A DNA stretch of 64,000 bases from Micromussa lordhowensis. Taxonomy: Eukaryota; Cnidaria; Anthozoa; Scleractinia; Lobophylliidae. A program made the position numbers and the translations under genes. Of this stretch, positions 55,065-64,000 are shown in pieces (within the stretch, counting starts at the first letter, position 1; each line of letters opens with the position of its first letter). Where the stretch lies: contig OZ026606.1 in assembly GCA_964020085.1 (NCBI GenBank), positions 9,850,243 through 9,914,242 of the forward strand, given 5' to 3'. The notes under the pieces are model-generated. The model was not told the DNA's origin and searched no databases. It was given only the letters and a program-made list of their open reading frames with translations.

Positions 55065-55669
55065 GGACGTTCGCGCTAATTGTTTCCGCATCCTTACAGC
55101 GCACGCAAATTCACATGCGCGCGCTAAGTCATAAAATAAACAAATAATAAGACAGATGGCCATTGCTAGAGCTTTGACTGGATTTAACGATTTTGGACGT
55201 TCGGTGACCCCAATGTTTCTTTCGATGGATCATTTTCTCTACTGATTTTCTACGTTTAGGGAAAAAATGAAAAAAAGATCTATCGACTAGAAGTTTCAAT
55301 TTTTGGCAAAATGCACCATCGAATTCCGTTCTTAGTAGTTTTTCGTGCATCTGTGCGGCGGTCTCAAATGCCTCTTAAAGGGTTAAATTTTGTGAAAACG
55401 TTAGCAGACCCACTTCTACAAAATATGACTAAGATCGCTTGCCTCCGTTGACTCACCTTCGATATTTTTAACTATAAACCCCTGTAGACCGTGCTCGATG
55501 ATATGCGACAAGTTTTCGAAATCAGTATAGTTTACCACACGCTTTATCTCTGAGACGAAGACGGTGACCCCCAAATGTTTTTGCATTTCTGGTACAAGAA
55601 ACTCATTATCTGCCTGCAGTAAAAATTTAAAAAAATTCTATCCATTGGAAAAATTTCACGCGAACGTCC
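55065..55669. mobile_element. TTAA-flanked MITE, GGACGTTCGCG family, copy 2
   Basis: The ends GGACGTTCGCGCT and CGCGAACGTCC are flanked by TTAA at 55061-55064 and 55670-55673. The interior matches 19170-19510. Confidence 0.8.
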
Positions 55670-55679
55670 TTAAAAGTGC

Positions 55680-56310
55680 CGTGAACTTTGAAGCAAGTAG
55701 GTTGTTAAGTAATAAAGGATGCGTCTTTATGTAGTTATGGGAAGACTGAACCGGAGATTTTACATGATCATGAATATTCAAGATTGCTTCCTCGTGGCAT
55801 TTCATGGTCACCGGTCAGCTTTTCAAAACTGCCCATGCCTTCCTAAACCAAGGTAGAAAGAAAGACAATTTTAACGATAAGAGCATCGAAATGTACCCAT
55901 GTTTGTTGTTTGTTGTATCGTTTAAGGTTTATATTTGTTTTTCCTTATAACGTTTTCACTTTGCAATTAGGTGTAAAAAAATAAAGAGAGCTAAAAAATG
56001 AATACTACAACATCATATTTTGGAGCAGTAAACAAAAATCCTCTCATGTATAAGTTCTATATATTTTCTATTTCAATCAGGATTGCGGGGATTATCATTA
56101 ACATTTTACGTCTGTCTGTCAATAAATTGGACGACGAAAAGAGCTCCAACAAAGAGCCCGCCTGTTGCTAAGTTATTTGAATTCAAATAAAGAATTGAGT
56201 TGATCCATAAAATCACTTGCACACAACTTGTATTTAAATCTACAGCCCTCGATTCCCGCGAACTTTGCTGCTTATAATAAAATACTGGCCATGTGCTTTT
56301 CAAATATGAT
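55680..56310. other. intergenic stretch
   Basis: AT-rich; no gene or recognised repeat. Confidence 0.4.
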
Positions 56311-56315
56311 ACGGC

Positions 56316-56541
56316 TACAAAGTTTTTGTGTTATGCTTTCTATCTCAAGTTTCTCCCTGGCCTTCATCATGATCACTTTGATTGTGGTTTCGGTACTTTA
56401 GTACCAATATAGGCAATAAGATCCGAACAGATGGCATGGCTAATCACATAAAGAAACAAGCCATCACTGCGTGTTTAGACAACATGTTGGTATCACCCGA
56501 AAGCTGCCTGCCATGCCCTGTTGGAAAATTCAGTTTTTCCG
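56316..56541 (+). pseudogene. decayed POMK-like exon 1 (copy E)
   Basis: One frame reads a signal-anchor-like stretch (SFSLAFIMITLIVVSVL) and ends in a stop near 56400. Another frame then reads IRTDGMANHIKKQ and CLPCPVGKFSFS, the cysteine stalk of the POMK-like family. So a frameshift separates the anchor from the stalk, and the homology stops at 56541 where repeat sequence (TGATTGGTTTAAA..) begins. The kinase exons are absent. It is closest in style to copy D. A dead gene fragment. Confidence 0.75.
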
Positions 56542-56845
56542 TGATTGGTTTAAAAAAATCCTATTTTCCACTAATTCACTTGCCAGGATGTTATCGGACA
56601 GTTTGTTATCGGACAGCTCAATAAGCCAATCACATTCGATGTTGTAGTTTAAATCAATCAATCACATTCAAAGTTGTAATTACTTGCGTGCGTGCACACG
56701 TTTGCTTTTGTTTTTTTGGCGTCTAATTGCCGGTAGTAGGTGCGGTGGCCTTAGAATGTTTACATCTCCTTTGTAGGTATTTTAATGCAAAATTTCCTTA
56801 TTTTCCATAACTTGGCTATTCCTCTTTCCTCGGAAATGATTAATT

Positions 56846-56861
56846 GGTAATAAGACTTCGT

Positions 56862-56892
<31 letters not shown>

Positions 56893-56982
56893 GATTAACA
56901 AAGCGTGCGCGGTCGTCCGCCGGATTTTGTTATCACTCGTATGATTACAGACCGAATTGGACTCCACTCAGTCCTATTACCA
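56846..56982. mobile_element. foldback MITE, copy 2 (ACTCCACTCAGT family)
   Basis: GGTAATAAGACTTCGTGTCG.. and ..ACTCCACTCAGTCCTATTACC are inverted. Related to 31355-31487. Confidence 0.75.
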
Positions 56983-57454
56983 TTACTAATCATATGCGAT
57001 CAAGCGTTACGTTCAACGATCGCGGAACACGACTTAATAAAAACAATAACCAAGAAAGTTTTTACTGTTTCAGGTCAAAACTCTCAACCCATTCAACCCG
57101 AATCTTAAAACAATTCTTTCAAAACACGGGCCTCTTATCACTGGCAACCATTAATTTCATCAGATTTAATCATTTGGTATCATTTGTTAAAATGACAAAT
57201 GAAAAAGAGCAAACAAGGGATAGAAGGTGATGGAATTTTTTTTCCAACGAACATGTCAGTATTATTGAACTCAGTAACATGAAAAATATTGTCAACAGCA
57301 CCAAGTCTTGCCTTTAAGCGTTTAGTTTCCATATAATTTACATTCTACACGAAAATTAAAACTGAACTGATCGACTAAGGTTGCTAGGCTTTTTCAAAAT
57401 TTAATTTTTCCCCGAGAAGATGACTTAGAAACTGAAAGAAATTTACATTGCACG

Positions 57455-57994
57455 ATGGTGCTTGTAGTCACAATGGCCTTCTTTGCGGAGATACCGCACA
57501 GGCTAAAAACTTTAATAAAAGCTGTACTGTGTATCGCAACAATTTCCTTGGCCTTTCGGATGATTAATATGTATCACAATAAACCTGTCCGTCTTTTAAG
57601 ACGCAATATCACTACTGAGACGCAAACAAGCGGCGTCGCTGGCCACGTTAACAAAAACGCTATGATGGAGTGCGCAGACAACATGTTCACATCACCCAAT
57701 GGTTGTTTGCCCTGCCCGAATGGAACGTTCAGTTTTCGTGGATGGAGTGAATGCAAGACTTTCTTGAACTGCTCAGAAATTGCTTTTCAAGTTCATCTCA
57801 AGCAAAAGGAATTCGGAGGAATTACAAAACAGAAGTGGATTGCTGAGTGGATGGGCCACAAAGTGGTGTATATGAATTGCTCTAGAAGAGCCGAAGGCAT
57901 TAAGAAGCGCTGTTTACGGGGAATGACCAGGATGGAGACGTTTCAAGGGCCTTTTGTTACTCGTCTTATAGGGAGATGCTACGATAGGCTACAG
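57455..57994 (+). CDS. POMK-like D, exon 1
   Basis: 180 codons. ATG at 57455, with an in-frame ATG at 57473 as alternative start. Confidence 0.85.
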
Positions 57995-59752
57995 GTGAGT
58001 TATTGGATTGTTAAGATATGCTGAATTTACTTGTGATTGCGACGGCTTGTATAGTAGCGATGATATAGTAAATCTGCTGTTTCAATGTGAAGGAAGAATT
58101 GGGTAAAATTGCTTAGAAGGGCCAGAAGGACTTTGAAAGTGCGGAAAACACGTTCTTTTTTGCCACCGTGGGCGACAGTCTTCGAATATTTAATGAGAAG
58201 CACCTTATAATTAAATCAAAACGTTCCAGAAGAAGCAGTCATTTTATTTTGGGTACTTTAAATTATCGCCGATGATTGAAAATCAATTAGAGCAAATCCT
58301 AAACTACTTGGAAGGACCATGCATTTCTTTCAAACCTTTTTGGGATAATCTGTGTTCCTCTACTTTCTCTTTCATCTATCAATCTTTATCAATGTACGGT
58401 AGTCAGTGTAACATTTAACACTTAATGACTGGTCCCGAGGGGAACAGTGAATTTTGTTTCCCGAGAATCTCTCTCAATGTTTCCCGAGACGAAGTCGAGG
58501 GAAACATTGATATTCGTGGAAAACAAAATTCCCTGTTCCCCAAGGGTCCAGTCATTAAGTGATTTGTTATATAGCAAAACAAAAAAGCAAATTTTGAAAA
58601 ACGCGCTGAGATTCCAGCGACAAGATCAGGCCACGTGCAACAGCGGTCAACATTTCGCGTGTAATAGTGAACTATTTCCCGTTTGACGTCTTAGTTTTCC
58701 CAATGTTGCCCGCTCATGGCATTTGGCGGGAAACAGTTTCATTGTTAGACGTCAGGTGACCATGAACTAGCCAATGAATGGGCGCGCTGTAGCGGGAAAC
58801 ACGCCCGCTGTATAACAATTATGTCTAATCGTACCTTTTTGGTACGCTTCGGCGGCGTATCAGGCGAGTTTGCTCGAGACGTCATGGCTCGTATTTTTCC
58901 GAGACGCACTTGAGCCAAAATACCGATGGCGAGACCAAACGGGGATTGCTAAATAAATAGAAATGGTATTTACCGTACCCAAATTTATTCGGCAAAGTGA
59001 GCATGATACGGTAGCCATATCAGGTCCGTGACTTGATATCGCAGGATATCAGGACGGTAGACGTGGCTTCTGATTGGCTAATTGGAAATTTGGGTACGGT
59101 AGTTTCTGGTGACATGCTTGTTGTTTTTTTATTCCAGACTGTAACGATGATTTATAAACACGGTTCGGGGAAAACTATAAATCAATATCTTCAGCAGCCA
59201 CAGTTCTCCCAATACAATAGTATACAGACAAGATTCCAGCTGGTCGTGGATTACGTCAAGGTCATGAATTACTTGCACAACAGTCCAGTCGGAACCATTG
59301 TAATGTGCGATACGGCTAACTTACGTAAAGCTCTCTCCCAATACTTAATCACTGATGATTTTCACTTGGTTGTAAACGACCTGGACAATACGCCACTTGT
59401 TGGGGAAGCAAATGGAATATTGTGTGGCCACAAAACGGCGACTGCATCAAACCTATGGTTTTCACCAGAGCAAAGAGGGCTTTATGAATCAGATTCGACA
59501 CCGAAAACCGACGAAAAAATTGAAATTTGGAGGATTCCAGTGGTTATGCGTTACCTACTTGGCGACGTGAACGGCAGCAGTTTTGTGAAGAGCAAACTTG
59601 AGAAGGTGATGAGAAGATGTCAAGCCACAAATTCACAGCAACGGCCAACAGCGAACGAAGTCGTGCAGGAGTTTTTGAGAGTTCAGCAACTGATCACTGA
59701 CATAGAGTTTGAGTCTGCCGCGATACCAAAAGAGCCGGAGGGTCCAGAATAG
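57455..59752 (+). CDS. POMK-like kinase, copy D (most divergent)
   Basis: Exons 57455-57994 (donor CAG/GTGAGT) and 59138-59752 (acceptor TTTATTCCAG) join in phase 0 to give 384 residues. A signal anchor (AVLCIATISLAFRMI) is followed by the stalk with CLPCPNGTFSFRGW and NCSEI, the N-lobe, and a C-lobe with MCDTANLRK, LSQYLITDDF, VVNDLDN, WFSPEQ and TDEKIEIWRIPV. This C-lobe is closer to vertebrate POMK wording (PVGT.VMCD, K.LSQYL) than that of A-C. It has an extra insert (SDSTPKTDE) and a longer acidic tail (ESAAIPKEPEGPE). FAPEQ is FSPEQ here. Probably the oldest member and the most likely to keep ancestral function. AATAAA at 59937-59942 may be its poly(A) signal. Confidence 0.85.
58415..58820. 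mobile_element. foldback repeat in copy D intron
   Basis: CACTTAATGACTGG.CCC..GGGGAACAG..AATTTTGTTT.CC returns inverted at 58520-58562, with an inner GTTTCCCGAGACGAAGTCGAGGGAAAC hairpin. Further GGGAAAC words extend to 58800. Confidence 0.7.
59138..59752 (+). CDS. POMK-like D, exon 2 (C-lobe and acidic tail)
   Basis: 205 codons with stop. Open upstream of the acceptor by chance; the conserved border with the other copies places the start at 59138. Confidence 0.9.
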   Translation, partial: TVTMIYKHGSGKTINQYLQQPQFSQYNSIQTRFQLVVDYVKVMNYLHNSPVGTIVMCDTANLRKALSQYLITDDFHLVVNDLDNTPLVGEANGILCGHKTATASNLWFSPEQRGLYESDSTPKTDEKIEIWRIPVVMRYLLGDVNGSSFVKSKLEKVMRRCQATNSQQRPTANEVVQEFLRVQQLITDIEFESAAIPKEPEGPE

Positions 59753-59764
59753 TGTTCTTAGATC

Positions 59765-59845
59765 CCGCCAATTTTTCCCGCCATCCCGCCATTTCGCCAT
59801 CCCGCCATCCCATCATCCCGCCATCCCGCCATTTCGCCCTTTATT
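59765..59845 (+). repeat. CCCGCCATC minisatellite
   Basis: Nine-base units CCCGCCATC/CCGCCATTTCG, about eight copies. Related TCCCGC words reappear at 60725-60885, so 59765-60890 may be one dispersed element. Confidence 0.75.
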
Positions 59846-59936
59846 GGCTGGAAATCCCTATCCCGCCCACGAGACGTTTCTGCATTAATTATTTAATTGT
59901 TAGCTAAACAAATAATACAGGAACTTTCTTTAAAAA

Positions 59937-59942
59937 AATAAA
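59937..59942 (+). terminator. candidate poly(A) signal of POMK-like D
   Basis: AATAAA 185 bases after the stop codon. Confidence 0.3.
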
Positions 59943-60954
59943 TATCACATTAAAGACCATCAAGGCTTACTTTTGTGCAATGGGTAGCAGATAAGAAAAC
60001 ACATATTATTGTTTAGTAATGTTCTTTCTATAAACGTTTTAGATCGATTTCAAATGTTTTCTTTTGTTTACGTATCAGTGAGAAAAAGGGAACGATTATT
60101 CACTCCTTTATACAAGATCTTAAAAAGTCAAATGTAGGCAAGGTTAAAAACTTAAGACCCCTGACGATTTCTTTCAAAGCTTTCAGCGTCTCCACTTTCC
60201 TTGAAATCTGGGTTCGGAACTTTTCTTTCCTAAGGAAAACATTCCCGTTTACAGCCTTTTAAATAATATATGGCCACAATTTATAATACTGCATACTTCG
60301 TTCGGTAAATCACTATCATCACCATCCGGTGTGGCCTTACTGGCCAAAATAAGCCAAACGGTCTGGAAAACGTCCAAAGACAACAGAAAGAATACAGGCG
60401 CAAGCCCCGTTGAAAATGTCGGAAATGGTCATATGTGCATTGATGTTAGGATCGATTTCCGCCGCTATCTCGAGTCCGATCTAGGCTCCTCTCCGAGGAG
60501 AGGAGCCGCTGGTAATCGAACCTACATCGATATCAGAGGCCAACACAAAAGATCACAATAGGACTCAAAGACGTAATAGATCTTTAGGGTCTTACAAGGT
60601 ACAGAGCCGTTGCTATTCATTACTTAAACCTTTACACAGCTATACGCACAAAAGTTCCATTCGTACCGCCCAGCTTGCAGTTTTTGCGTTGGTCAATTTA
60701 TGAGGTCACTTAGTACTGAAATCCTGTATCCCGCTCTGTTCCCCTTGTGAATCTTGCATCCCAACACCATCAAAACATGAAGTCCCGCTCCCGCTCGTAA
60801 TTGAAATTCCCGACCGTGTTTTCGGTTCAAACCCGGCCGAATATCACCTCGAAAAAAATATCAAACCCTGTATCCCGCCAAACCTATTGTGTACCTTCAA
60901 AAGAGGAAGCCATTACCGAATTACCTTTAGCCTCTTTCTCAAAGGGAGTCATAG

Positions 60955-61085
60955 TTCCCATCCTTTCATATGAAAATGAGATTTCATTCACATGCAAATT
61001 AAACTCATTTTCGTATGAATGCTTGTGCGACAGGCCTCGCTTTGATTGAGAGGCTTAATGCAACCCGGAAAGGGGCTATTCTAAA
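60955..61085 (+). repeat. CATATGAAAATGAGATTT repeat family, copy 3
   Basis: Third copy of the family at 21105 and 22685, with AGGCCTCGCTTTGAT and GAGGCTTAA in the same order. Confidence 0.6.
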
Positions 61086-61089
61086 ATGA

Positions 61090-62300
61090 TTGTAAAACTA
61101 TGCATTCGTGTGTATGAAATCAGTTAGTAGAAACTTCAATAACTTATATGATAGAAAGAGTATATCTCTAGTAGACATAAATCTTCTGGCATCTAATGAT
61201 GTTATTTTATCAAATATATAATGCCATCAATATATTATTTCACTAATATGTTCTTGGGTAGAGGTTGTTGGAAGGCTTTTTGAAGACCAAAAATAGATAT
61301 GTTATGGGTTCTGAAACTTGCAGAGAAGAGGCAACATCTCTTGAATCAGTGTAAGCTAGCTTATTAGAGATTGAAGTCGTGTTCATAGGACAAAAAGGTC
61401 TTATCTACTCTGATATTTGTACTCGTGTGCAAAAAAAGCCAGTTGCACACCCTCGCTCAAACTTGAAAGAATAAAGCAGTTTCTGACTCGTGCAGTGTAG
61501 TCATAGTTATGAAACTTGGTTGACTTCTGAAGAGTAATTGGGCAAGGTACGATGAGGGAAGGGTAAGAGTGCCTTTAAGTTTACTTCTCGATTTGTGAAT
61601 ATAAAACTGATAATTAATTCACTGTGATAGGATATCATAAATTTGGGGAATCCATGCCTCAAGAACATAATGAAAATATCTGGTGAGAAAATTGATACGT
61701 TGTGCGCTATTCTCTCTTGTTCTTTTTTTATTCTGCAGCGGTTTTAATTTGAGTGTCGAAACGTAATTGGTTTGCATGATTACGCTACACGATTGGTCTA
61801 AAAATCTCGCGCTATTTTTTTTTATCCAATCAGAAGTAAAACCAAAACCAATCGCAATTTGCTCACACTCGTTTTCCCGCGCTTCGCGTCAGCCACATGT
61901 ATTTACTATGAATTTTGATTGGTTTATTGGATTGCGTTTGTCTTTTGTTATTGGCCAGAGTAGTTGACCTTGTAACAATATGATTAGAGTAGGGATCGTT
62001 TTACGTCAGGTGATCTTACGAGTAGTCACGCTTTTGTACAACCCAGCGATGTCGTGAGGACACGAGCTCTCAATATATATTCATTGAGTTCTGTTTAAGC
62101 CTCTTGTGTCATGTTGTTCGTAATCTTGCGGCTCGTTACAGACCTCACGACATTCAACTGAAAACCGATCTTATGAATCGGTAAACTAATATGATAACCT
62201 CTTCAATGTAACCGACTCGGAGCTGTAATGCAAACACAAGCTAGGTTAAGCCACACACACAAAAAAACAACGTCAAAAGGCAGCCATACTTGCATCATAT
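61090..62300. other. intergenic stretch
   Basis: AT-rich; GATTGGT/ACCAATC words near 61770-61960 suggest MITE ends, but I cannot define an element. No gene. Confidence 0.4.
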
Positions 62301-62314
62301 GTTTATCGCCGTAC

Positions 62315-62320
62315 TTTATT
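62315..62320 (-). terminator. poly(A) signal of CTHRC1-like gene 3
   Basis: AATAAA on the minus strand, 110 bases after the stop codon at 62430. Confidence 0.5.
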
Positions 62321-62429
62321 TTCTATATTTCCAGTATGCTTTGCCACATTATACACAGTAATGTAACTTCTGTGTCACTTTAAACAAAGCCTTAAACGCG
62401 AGCTCGTGGATTAAACTTAACTCAGTGCT

Positions 62430-62783
62430 TTAGGCAACGGGCGGTTCCACCTCCTCTATAATAATTCTACTGACTGAATTCCAGCCCGTATACGCGTTGT
62501 TCACCGTTTCCCCATAGCCTTTGCATCGGCCGACGTTAAGTCCAACTCGTACCAGGCCCTTGGCAAGCCCAGTGCAATAACCTTCGATGTTAGCCGAGCG
62601 GTGAATGTTGGCATCGATGCTCTGGTACACGACAGCATCAACAGCAGCCGGTGCTTTGCATTCAACGTCGTTGAAGGTGAAAAACCAACGCATGCAGCAG
62701 CTTGTGCAACCAGTGATTCGAATGTTCCCCATGTAAACCACGCGCAGATAAGTGTTTGGGTCTGCTTTTGTGAACGGGCATTC
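62430..62783 (-). CDS. CTHRC1-like gene 3, exon C (C-terminal domain)
   Basis: 354 bases, acceptor CACTTTAAG/GAATGCCC, stop TAA. Confidence 0.92.
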   Translation of the reverse strand, partial: ECPFTKADPNTYLRVVYMGNIRITGCTSCCMRWFFTFNDVECKAPAAVDAVVYQSIDANIHRSANIEGYCTGLAKGLVRVGLNVGRCKGYGETVNNAYTGWNSVSRIIIEEVEPPVA

Positions 62784-63303
62784 CTTAAAGTGAAAACAAA
62801 GAAACGATTAGTGGCGTGCTAAAAATATACACAGACCGGCAGAACGTCAGACCAAAAGATCGACAACCAGACTAACAGAAAAAAAGGAGAGGGAGACAGA
62901 CGGACAGACAGCGGATAGGCAAACAGACAGACAGATGAATGGCTGAATGGATGGGTGGATGGATAGATGACCGACCGAAAGCACTAGGAGACGGAGCAAA
63001 GTCTCAACCCACCACTAAGCGTTAAAGCAACAAATTAAGTCTTACTAGAACTGGTCCAAGGTCGGTCTCGTCGTTGATATCGTTCCAAACACACTGTTTC
63101 CATCTTCTCTGGAGCCCAGGCTTCCCGGGTATTCCTTTGGGTCCCGGTTGTCCAACTTCTCCTTTGGGTCCTCGAAACCCGTCCCGTCCCGGTGATGCCG
63201 CAGGAGCGGGACTTCCCGGGACTCCGGGTATCCCTGGGTTACCCGCTGGGCCGGGAGGACCTTGCACTGGACAGGCGGTGCAACAGGATTTGTTCGATAA
63301 TTC
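62430..63303 (-). CDS. CTHRC1-like secreted collagen-domain protein, gene 3 (5' end outside window)
   Basis: Exons 63303-63046 and 62783-62430 join in phase 0 across a 262-base intron and encode 203 residues. First comes a cysteine-bearing lead ([14 protein letters not shown]), then about 16 Gly-X-Y triplets with one break ([13 protein letters not shown]), QRRWKQCVW, and the C-terminal domain: [57 protein letters not shown]. It matches CTHRC1 through its final SRIIIEE. The signal-peptide exon should lie beyond 64000, since I find none in 63304-64000. The exons are intact, so of the two minus-strand copies this has the fuller collagen region. Confidence 0.85.
62880..62975. repeat. (ACAG)n / (GGAT)n microsatellite
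   Basis: Simple repeats (GACAGACGGACAGACAG.., GGATGGGTGGATGGATAG..) filling the small intron of CTHRC1-like gene 3. Confidence 0.85.
63046..63303 (-). CDS. CTHRC1-like gene 3, exon B (collagen stretch)
   Basis: 258 bases; acceptor TGTCGTAG/GAATTATC, donor GTTCTA/GTAAGA. Collagen triplets end at QRRWKQCVW. Confidence 0.9.
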
Positions 63304-64000
63304 CTACGACATTAAATGACAAATCAGGAGCCTCGTTTGTTAGGTATATTCTTATTAAATAATAAGAACCTGTCTACTGTAAATGTGAATATTCGTCAAA
63401 AGCAGCCACGTGTCTCCACCACTAGAGCCTGTTTAAAAAAGGCTCATTCAATCAATGAATATTTGTTGACGAAAATGAAAAAAAAATTAAACAGACTAAC
63501 TGAAAGCAAGCCCCGTTTCCCCTTCACACCGAGAAGAATGATTTTGTTAACGCGCACATGTGCAATAAGTTGTTCCTCATATATTTGCTCGTTTGCTTGT
63601 GTTTTTATTTTTTGTTTGTTTCTGTGGTTCTTTTTTTTTTACAATTTCTATTTTTAAAAGGGTTTCACTTTGGAGTGATAATTTTACTCTAATAATCGTT
63701 GTCCTATAATGTAGGTTTTTGAACTTGCCATCGAAACTTGGTTTAGACGATGAAATTTTTCGAAGGCGAATTTTTGTCTAGAACCGCTTTCTTTCTGCTA
63801 ACAGAAGGCTAGCAATACATTACAAAACCGTAATAGGAGTAACAGGATAGGCGTGTTCTTCGCACATGCGCAGACATTTTACAAATCCTCTTTTAGAACA
63901 GACGGTGCAATAAGGAATGGACCATTAGAAAAGTGATGGGGGTGGGGTGGGGGGGGGGGTGAGGAATTTTCAGCTTGCACGAATTTTTTTTTTTACTCTC
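63304..64000. other. probable intron 1 of CTHRC1-like gene 3
   Basis: AT-rich with T- and G-homopolymers (63631-63640, 63938-63958). No signal-peptide exon found on the minus strand. Confidence 0.4.

Noticed and set aside
63074..63319. Proline/glycine-rich + strand frame
   Set aside because: Antisense shadow of the CTHRC1-like gene 3 collagen exon.

Overview
This is eukaryotic nuclear DNA, most likely from an anthozoan cnidarian such as a stony coral; that assignment is inference. The reasons are multi-exon genes with GT-AG introns, secreted collagen/CTHRC1-type proteins, a lineage-specific array of POMK-like kinases, an intron-poor kinase gene of a sort common in corals, and very dense foldback repeats, SINEs, LINE remnants and Penelope-like elements. 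Nothing indicates a bacterial or viral replicon. Genes occupy a small part of the window and repeats fill much of the rest.

Layout. 262-479 looks like the last exon of a gene that starts upstream. 1481-5781 is a 4.3 kb palindrome. 6454-13671 (+) is CTHRC1-like gene 1, with three exons and a 1-base frameshift in the last. 13753-15262 is a nest of transposons. 28121-21517 (-) is CTHRC1-like gene 2, with signal peptide, short collagen exon and C-terminal domain; its large first intron holds a Penelope-like element with hammerhead ribozyme motifs, a SINE and two Mutator-type foldback elements. 28316-28960 is a LINE 3' end. 31561-59752 holds four two-exon genes related to protein O-mannose kinase (POMK/SGK196), all on the + strand, plus one decayed exon. 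A separate kinase gene interrupted by an in-frame TGA lies between copies A and B. 43941-46990 is an unusual 3 kb element with terminal repeat arrays. 63303-62430 (-) is CTHRC1-like gene 3, whose first exon lies outside the window.

How the genes may relate. POMK is known as a type II membrane kinase of the secretory pathway. It phosphorylates O-mannose on dystroglycan-type glycans and so allows matrix binding. CTHRC1 proteins are secreted collagen-containing matrix and Wnt/PCP modulators. The window therefore looks like a locus of secretory-pathway and matrix genes expanded by tandem duplication and then filled with repeats. A joint function is not shown by the sequence.

The most interesting observations are: (1) the POMK array, with one member that has lost its membrane anchor; (2) two inverted hammerhead ribozyme motifs in one Penelope-like element, one split by two nested insertions in its stem-II loop; (3) foldback elements with 9-bp target duplications carrying convergent first exons (a CxxC zinc-finger type and a RecQ-like helicase type), which may be deletion derivatives of an undescribed two-gene transposon; (4) the 43941-46990 element; and (5) the 6720-8060 element with arrays of short TTTATAAA-centred palindromes at both ends.
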